64,000 bases of DNA. Source: Sphaerosporella brunnea. Lineage: Eukaryota; Ascomycota; Pezizomycetes; Pezizales; Pyronemataceae. Positions 56,402 through 64,000 of the stretch are shown here, piece after piece (position 1 is the first letter of the stretch; every line of letters begins with the position of its first letter). The DNA is taken from assembly GCA_008704415.1 (NCBI GenBank), contig VXIS01000156.1, positions 40,506-104,505 on the forward strand. The letters run 5' to 3'. The position numbers were made by a program, and so were the translations under genes. The notes beneath the pieces were generated by a model. That model saw only the letters and a list, made by a program, of their open reading frames with translations, was not told the DNA's origin and did not search any database.

Positions 56402-59400
56402 GCTGGAATGCGGTGGTATCTGAAAGGGGCTGTAGAAGTGTGTATGAGTGTGAGGCACGAAGCTTGATGTTGAACTCAAACTTCGAGAGGGAAGTGGCGA
56501 TATATAAACTGTTGGAAGTGGAAGTGTCTTCGAACGCGTGAGCTATGATAAACAATAGCTGCGGCCAGTGCTTGATGATGTAATTCTAAAACCGCCGTCA
56601 AGTGCTGCACACCCTCAGGCTGAACTGATAGAGGTTCCTCTTTGGACACTTGGCGTCACAGTATACTTTTCGAAGGGATCATCAATACACGTCCTCCTCG
56701 AGCGTCGGCTCGGGAAACCTCGGAGGGACATGGAAGCCGTAAGAATTGAACGAAGCTAGTGTCGATAACTTTCTGGCCAGCGGTATGATAAGTACAGTTC
56801 ATGACGGCCAGCACGGAGCGTTTGTCGTGCTGCTGCATCGGTAGCCGTTAGGAGCTTGTCCTAACTGCTGACTGCTGATGACCTTCTCTGGACGGCAAGG
56901 TGGCATCTGCGCTGGCGATGGAGATACAAGTTGCCGGCACCCTTTAGGCTTGCAGATCTCTTCTGCCTCCGGGTTCCCTTCAGCAGATTAAGGTAGGGCC
57001 GTGGGGGTACGGGGGTACGTGATCAACCGGGTTTTTTTGTAAGTTCTCCACCGCGCGGCAGTGAAAAATCTTAACTGGCAACTGGGGGGGGGGGGGGGAT
57101 GGCGAGGCCAAAGGCGCACACATCACCGGTAGTGATGTGATGATGATAGGGATGGATTTTTTAAATTTTTTTTTTTAAAAAAGATTTCTTTTTTTTGCCA
57201 TTCGAGACGCCACAGTTGTGTCAGGGGTGGAGTGGCTAACTGTGGCGAAAGGGATGACGGTTGTCTGCCGTAACGGCCACAGGCCGTTCGTGCGTTCGTG
57301 CCCGGCTACCGTGCCGAACACGGCGCGCCTGGCTGGCATTGCCCAGGCGGATCGTCAAAGCGCGCTGGCGGAAAAACCACCCCTGCGTTGCAGCTGATGC
57401 TGCAGCGCTGTCGATCCTTCGGCCCGTGGCGTCAAATCTCTGCCACGCCTTGCGTCATCCGTATGTATGTATGAATGTATGTGTGTGTAGTGCTCTATCT
57501 GTGCGCACTTGCTCCAGCTAAGCAAAAGCAGGGTGCACGCTGCGAATTGCGGCAAGCCGGTCGGGCCTAGGGAAATTGCTGCGGCTGGTCGAGTGGCCTG
57601 ACAGGTGGATCCTCTCAGGCCAATTCCCGCCGCCAAGCCCGGGCATCGGTGAGAAGCGCTCAGCTTGCGGGTGGGGCTTGTTTGCGGGCGGGCGGTATGT
57701 GATGTGACGCTGCTGCTGGGCCGGGTAGAAATGTCTAGTATCCGACACGAACGCACTTCCGCGTCACCCAGTTGGAGCAGAATAGATAACTCTACAGTTC
57801 TCCGGCCGATCTTTCTCTCACGCGTTTAACGTTGTGAATCAAATCGCTTCCGACATATCGCGTCTCCGCCGGCAGCACCACCACCACCGCCACCCGTCGG
57901 TCGACGTTTCTCGGCTCGGGTGTAGGGAACGGAAGGGAATCTCAGAACGTTAACCCCCCACCCCGCACGTCGGCGCAAGTTTCTTCTGCTCAAGGTTCCC
58001 CTAACCAGTATCCATCATCCCCACCCCCCGGTACCCACCCACCGAGTGGCGATCTCCGCCCCCCCTCCCCCCCCCCCCCGACGTCGACCCTGAATCCGTA
58101 AAACAAAAAAATGCGAGTGATTTTTCGGGTCGATCATATTGAAGCGTCTGAGTACCTGCATGCAAGCCCCTCGTTGATGCTGTAATGCTGTATATCCCAT
58201 ATCCACAGTTCCTCTGGCGGGGAAGGTCCACGCGTGAATCCCCGAATTGGTGCCCGACGGTTGCGTCTCAGGGTCCAACGGCGTGCAACAAATAAGATTC
58301 AAGGACGTGGACACCTTCGGACTCGTGTGCTCACGCGGAACTAATGCCCTTATCGATACGTCACCACGCAATAATAATCATAAAAAAAAAAGGGAAAAAA
58401 TCGATGGGAGGTAGGGCCACCGAGAGCCCACGAGCCAACGGGTGGCATGCTTCCAGCGTGAAGGATGTGCGTAGGTAAGCCCGCGGTGAACTCTGGCGGT
58501 GGGGTAAAACCCTGAAGAGGGTTTTTACCCCACGCCAGAGTTCACCGCGGGCTTACCTACGCACATCCTTCACGCTGGAAGCATGCCACCCGTTGGCTCG
58601 TGGGCTCCTCGGTGGCCCTACCTCCCATCGATTTTTCCCTTTTTTTTTTATGATTATTATTGCGTGGTGACGTATCGATAAGGGCATTAGTTCCGCGTGA
58701 GCACACGAGGTCCGAAGGTGTCCACGTCCTTGAATCTTATTTGTTGCACGCCGTTGGACCCTGAGGACGCAACCGTCGGCACCAATTCGGGGATTCACGC
58801 GTGGACCTTCCCCGCCAGAGAACTGTGGATATGGATATACAGCATTACAGCATCACGAGGGGCTTGCATGCAGGTACTCAGACGCTTCAATATGATCGAC
58901 CCGAAAAATCACTCGCATTTTTTTGTTTTACGGATTCAGGGTCGACGTCGGGGGGGGGGGGGGAGGGGGGGCGGAGATCGCCACTCGGTGGGTGGGTACC
59001 GGGGGGTGGGGATGATGGATACTGGTTAGGGGAACCTTGAGCAGAAGAAACTTGCGCCGACGTGCGGGGTGGGGGGTTAACGTTCTGAGATTCCCTTCCG
59101 TTCCCTACACCCGAGCCGAGAAACGTCGACCGACGGGTGGCGGTGGTGGTGGTGCTGCCGGCGGAGACGCGATATGTCGGAAGCGATTTGATTCACAACG
59201 TTAAACGCGTGAGAGAAAGATCGGCCGGAGAACTGTAGAGTTATCTATTCTGCTCCAACTGGGTGACGCGGAAGTGCGTTCGTGTCGGATACTAGACATT
59301 TCTACCCGGCCCAGCAGCAGCGTCACATCACATACCGCCCGCCCGCAAACAAGCCCCACCCGCAAGCTGAGCGCTTCTCACCGATGCCCGGGCTTGGCGG

Positions 59401-60628
59401 CGGGAATTGGCCTGAGAGGATCCACCTGTCAGGCCACTCGACCAGCCGCAGCAATTTCCCTAGGCCCGACCGGCTTGCCGCAATTCGCAGCGTGCACCCT
59501 GCTTTTGCTTAGCTGGAGCAAGTGCGCACAGATAGAGCACTACACACACATACATTCATACATACATACGGATGACGCAAGGCGTGGCAGAGATTTGACG
59601 CCACGGGCCGAAGGATCGACAGCGCTGCAGCATCAGCTGCAACGCAGGGGTGGTTTTTCCGCCAGCGCGCTTTGACGATCCGCCTGGGCAATGCCAGCCA
59701 GGCGCGCCGTGTTCGGCACGGTAGCCGGGCACGAACGCACGAACGGCCTGTGGCCGTTACGGCAGACAACCGTCATCCCTTTCGCCACAGTTAGCCACTC
59801 CACCCCTGACACAACTGTGGCGTCTCGAATGGCAAAAAAAAGAAATCTTTTTTTAAAAAAAAAATTTAAAAAATCCATCCCTATCATCATCACATCACTA
59901 CCGGTGATGTGTGCGCCTTTGGCCTCGCCATCCCCCCCCCCCCCCCAGTTGCCAGTTAAGATTTTTCACTGCCGCGCGGTGGAGAACTTACAAAAAAACC
60001 CGGTTGATCACGTACCCCCGTACCCCCACGGCCCTACCTTAATCTGCTGAAGGGAACCCGGAGGCAGAAGAGATCTGCAAGCCTAAAGGGTGCCGGCAAC
60101 TTGTATCTCCATCGCCAGCGCAGATGCCACCTTGCCGTCCAGAGAAGGTCATCAGCAGTCAGCAGTTAGGACAAGCTCCTAACGGCTACCGATGCAGCAG
60201 CACGACAAACGCTCCGTGCTGGCCGTCATGAACTGTACTTATCATACCGCTGGCCAGAAAGTTATCGACACTAGCTTCGTTCAATTCTTACGGCTTCCAT
60301 GTCCCTCCGAGGTTTCCCGAGCCGACGCTCGAGGAGGACGTGTATTGATGATCCCTTCGAAAAGTATACTGTGACGCCAAGTGTCCAAAGAGGAACCTCT
60401 ATCAGTTCAGCCTGAGGGTGTGCAGCACTTGACGGCGGTTTTAGAATTACATCATCAAGCACTGGCCGCAGCTATTGTTTATCATAGCTCACGCGTTCGA
60501 AGACACTTCCACTTCCAACAGTTTATATATCGCCACTTCCCTCTCGAAGTTTGAGTTCAACATCAAGCTTCGTGCCTCACACTCATACACACTTCTACAG
60601 CCCCTTTCAGATACCACCGCATTCCAGC
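56402..60628. other. Palindrome core, non-coding
   Basis: Promoter regions of both HAD copies, mirrored around 58515. The arms meet at ACCCTGAAGAGGGT, with a loop of about 4 nt (58514-58517). No other gene is supported; frames at 57355-57756, 58015-58371 and their mirror images have no motifs. A short A/T-rich patch (57155-57200) and G- or C-runs (57086, 58067) recur in mirror image. Confidence 0.6.
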
Positions 60629-62162
60629 ATGTCTCCCTCTTTCGACCACAACGGCCATGTCATCGCTAAGTACGTGAACGGCAGCAATGGCAGACCGTAC
60701 GTCTACGCCGCTTCTCAGAAATCTATGGATCCGCCCAGCTAACTTCTCGTTAGAACCGTCGACACTCAGAACCGACAGAATGGCGAGGAGCAGGCCTCCC
60801 CTATCGAAGTTCCGGCCACCCGCGACTCCCTGGCGGAGGCGGAGCGTCTGATGCACACCCTCAGCGTTGAGCCTTCCCAGAGGATGCGGCGCTCGTCCAG
60901 AAACTCCTTTGGGGCTTCGCTCCCCATTCCCAGAATCCGAAAGTCGGCCTTCGTGCGGCCGGGAATGCCTGAGGCCATTCCGTCTTTCGAGATCATGGCC
61001 CGCAAGGCCCAGGATATGGCCCAGGTGAAGGTGTCCGCCGCGAAGAACATGGCCTTTGCCTTCGACATCGACGGAGTGCTGGTTCACGGAGACCGTCTGA
61101 TCCCGGAGGGAAAGAAGGCGCTGGAGATCCTGAACGGTGACAACGAGTTGGGCATCAAGGTGTGCACCTCCGGCGCTTCAGAGAGCTATAGCTAACAGCG
61201 CGTAGATTCCTCACATCTTCCTCACAAACGGCTCCGGTAAGCCCGAGGATGAGCGATGCAGGCAGCTCTCCGGCATCCTTGGTTCGCCTGTGTCGACCAA
61301 GCAGTTCATCCAGTCCCACACTCCCATGTCCGCGCTCGCTCAGTACTACAACACAGTCCTGGTCGTTGGCGGCGAAGGCTACCGGTGCCGCGAGATTGCC
61401 GAGCAGTACGGCTTCAAGGACGTCGTGGTGCCCAACGACATCGTTGCGTGGGACGAGACCATCGCGCCGTACCGAGTGTTCGGGCCTTGGGAGCGGGCCT
61501 CAGCCCGGCCCCGCGACTTCGCCAACATGAACATCGAGGCCATCCTTGTGTTCAGCGACAGCCGAGACTACGCCACAGACATGCAGATCATCATCGACCT
61601 TCTGCGCTCCGAGAACGGCCGGTACGGAACCATCGCCAAGGACCCGATCTCCCAGCGGATCCCGATCTACTTCTCCCAGGGCGACCTGCTGTGCCCGACC
61701 GAGCACCCGATCCCGCGCATGTCCCAGGGCACCTTCCGCATCGCGCTCGAGGCCATGTACAAGGCGCTGACCGGCGTCGAGCTCGAGCGCACCATCTACG
61801 GCAAGCCCGAGGCGGCCACCTACACGTACGCCGACGAGGTGCTCACGTCGTGGATGGAGGAGATCCACTCGGAGAACGTGCTCCCGCAGAACGTGTACAT
61901 GATCGGCGACAACCCGCAGTCGGACATCGTGGGCGGCAACATGTACGGCTGGAACACGTGCCTGGTCAAGACGGGCGTCCACACGGGCGACGAGAACGAC
62001 AAGGAGAACCCCGCGTCCATGGGATTGTTTGAGAACGTCCTCCACGCTGTCATCACGTGCATGCAGAAGGAGCTCGGCCACGACTTTAAGTTTGAGTTCG
62101 ACGTCGCCGCGTATAACCCCACGAACATGGATGCGCCAATCGCCTCTGCCATCGAGGTATAA
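60629..62162 (+). CDS. HAD-superfamily subfamily IIA hydrolase (CECR5-like), intact copy
   Basis: Exons 60629-60696, 60754-61159 and 61206-62162 (introns 57 and 46 bp) give 476 residues. HAD motifs: AFAFDIDGVLVHGD with catalytic Asp127 and Asp129, FLTNGSG as motif II, a conserved Lys in YGKPEAATY, and IGDNPQSDIVGGN as motif IV near 393. The cap insert between motifs II and III is large, as in subfamily IIA (the group of yeast YKR070W and human CECR5). A ~110-residue N-terminal extension, rich in Ser and Arg (MRRSSRNSFG), precedes the fold and may be a targeting or regulatory segment; relatives are mitochondrial. The expected activity is a phosphatase of small metabolites; the substrate is unknown. 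Branch sites (GCTAAC) and acceptors are clean in both introns. Confidence 0.92.
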
Positions 62163-64000
62163 ACCGACGCAGCTGCTTCTTTTTGCATTTGGGGTGGGGT
62201 GGTGTAGGGAGGGGGGGGATGCAGGTTCTCATTTCATTATACCGCTTTTTCATGATCGGTTTTCCCTGCTGGTGTTTTTTTTTTCTTTTTTTTTGTTTGA
62301 AGGGACTGGTTTCCTTTTGCTATATTTTGGGTCTGGAATTTGGGATTTTCTTCTTCTTTGGGAATCTTTTTTTAGGGAACTGATTGTTTTCGCGTCCTGT
62401 CTTGTTTTGCGTCTTTACTACTGGTTTTTGCTGCAGACTCGTTACGTTACGTTAGATTTCTGTTGTTTACTTACTTTACTTACTTACTGCTGTTGGCTTG
62501 CATAAAACTATATCGAGAGAGAGACTCGAGAGAAGCTTCAAGGTGCTGTTTCAAATAACGCGTGTTGGGTCTCGTAAATATTTATTTGAAATGCCGCATG
62601 CTGCGTGGCGGCCGGGAAATTCTGTTATTCCGATATGTAGTTGCAGGGTAGAGTTAGGTCGTGCATCGCGTAAGCCGTGCTAAGCTGAGCTGGGATTTGT
62701 TTTTGTTCATGCTTAGTTACTCGACTCCACTGTGTTGAGCCAGACCCAGAACAAACTAAAAACTCTGAAACGCACGCGTACCTCGTTTTTTTTTTTTTTT
62801 TTGTTTTGTTTTGCGGCACCGGTTCGTTTCGGATTTGGATTTGGATTTGGATTTGCACCCCTGTGCGCTATGCCCGGGATTGCGGGTTGTGTGTGTACGG
62901 GTGAGGGTGACAATTCTCGCCAGTCAGTCATGCGGCATCACTCGGTGTGCTGTTACCGGTAATCGGTTTTGTGCGGCGACTTTTCTTTTGCACTTTGCGC
63001 AGGGAGGGCGAACGTGGAATGGCGGAATTGCGGAGTGAGCTCTGGCACAATTTTTTCATTGTTTTTTTTTTCCAAGAACGAAGAGAGCCTGGTTGATGCT
63101 TTGCTTTCGGCTTTCGGGAACAAGTCGTGGTGATGGTGATGAGGTACACAAGCAGGCAGTATTGGAGCTCACGCTGCGCTGCGCTGGGCTGTGCTGTGCT
63201 GTGCTGTGGGGATGGATGAACTTGGCAAACAATGGCGGCCGTCTTTTCGAGAAGCAGAGTGAGCGAAGACGGGGGGGCACAAACAAACCACAGGCAGGAC
63301 ACAGATTGCAGCACCACATTCTCCGCTGCTGCTGCTGCTGGTGGCCAAACAACTCGTTCGCCGCGCTGATGATGACAAAACGGGTTCACATCTACCGGAG
63401 TGCCGGCACCGAGTGTTCTGGCATCCACCAGCCGCGTGATCTTTTTTTTGTTCGGGAACTCGCCGCCATCGGGGGGCTCGGCAACCCTCGCCACCACGAG
63501 CGCGAAAAAACAACAACAATAAAAAAAAAAAAAAAAAACACCACCGCATGGTATGTTAGTTGGCCGGCAAAAAAAAATGGGGAGAATAGCCAAAAACCAA
63601 AAACGTATGGCAACTTTCTCGTTCTCTGCAACCCGGGGTCCTGCTGCCATCGCATCGCCCGAACGAAATGTATGTCTGACCACAACCAACTTGCCCGTTC
63701 CGCTCCGGTAACGCATACAAGCTGGAAAGAGGGTAGTCGGCCCCGTACCGATGGCTCCGGAAAAACTGAACCGGGGTGGGTGGACAAGACGAAGACCCGA
63801 AAGAGCGATGATATGGACTTCGCGAGAAACAAACGCGGAAATGTAGACCACGACCGTTCAACTGTAGGAGAACGCGCAGCCCAACAACATCATGTAAACC
63901 CCCCCTCCGCCCCCCGCCCCCATCCCCAGAACACACATGAAAATCCCCCAGAACAACGCCTGGCGAGCCGTATGTCGTCGTGGTTCGTCACGTGGTGCGT
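62163..64000. other. Non-coding right-arm segment to window end
   Basis: Mirror of 53036-54868; no supported gene. The last ~110 bases mirror the 3' end of the GATA-gene remnant, so part of that gene is also duplicated in this arm. Confidence 0.5.

Larger units (their letters stand above)
53036..58513 (+). repeat. Left arm of giant palindrome
   Basis: Reverse complement of 58518-64000 over its whole visible length, differing only by scattered single-base indels, mostly in homopolymers. The left arm is joined to the GATA-gene remnant and the F-box/AAA+ region, so it is probably the native copy. Confidence 0.95.
58518..64000 (-). repeat. Right arm of giant palindrome
   Basis: Mirror of 53036-58513; it is still matching at the window edge, so the arm extends beyond 64000. 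Single-base differences are denser within the 400 bases next to the centre (for example at about 58609, 58709, 58764, 58777, 58822 and 58833) than farther out. Confidence 0.95.

Noticed and set aside
58514..58517. Palindrome centre as a rho-independent-type terminator
   Set aside because: The stem is thousands of bases long and the sequence is eukaryotic; the short inner stem has no separate role.

Overview
The window looks like nuclear DNA of a filamentous ascomycete (Pezizomycotina). Genes are split by short GT-AG introns (46-82 bp, one GC-AG) with CTAAC/CTGAC-like branch sites. Recognisable families are typical of these fungi: a self-sufficient P450-reductase fusion, a Zn2Cys6 regulator, a JEN-type carboxylate permease, 26-residue metallothioneins, a STAND-leader/GATA protein, and tRNA-Ile(AAU) copies. 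Assignments come from motifs and exon reconstruction by eye; no database search was run.

Layout. 0.6-4.0 kb: CYP505-like P450/reductase fusion (-). 6.6-10.5 kb: ASCH-domain protein (+), class I aminoacyl-tRNA-synthetase-like protein (-), PEBP-family protein (+). 10.9-13.2 kb: seven-exon Zn2Cys6 transcription factor (+). 13.8-15.1 kb: a LINE 3' end abutting a decayed PIF/Harbinger transposase. 16-24 kb: acyl-protein thioesterase-like esterase (-), a disordered tail-anchored protein (-), a JEN1-like permease (-). 18-43 kb: four identical tRNA-Ile(AAU) genes, two tRNA relics, several non-autonomous transposons (one hAT-like with a perfect 8-bp target duplication), many dispersed repeat fragments, two unrecognised protein genes, and a divergent pair of metallothionein genes. 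43.3-50.7 kb: a 1007-residue AAA+ ATPase (-) and an 871-residue F-box protein (+), head to head. 51.6-53.1 kb: a broken GATA-finger gene.

From about 53.04 kb to the window end the sequence is a giant near-perfect palindrome. Arms of at least 5.48 kb meet at about 58,515 with a loop of about 4 nt, and each arm carries one copy of a HAD-family (subfamily IIA, CECR5-like) hydrolase gene. The right copy is intact and the left has a one-base frameshift. The near-zero loop and the single-base homopolymer differences make an assembly fold-back at a contig end a serious alternative to a real inverted duplication.

The genes form no obvious biosynthetic cluster. The best functional grouping is the metallothionein pair, which shares leader, coding pattern and intron position, with a final exon that adds only a histidine.
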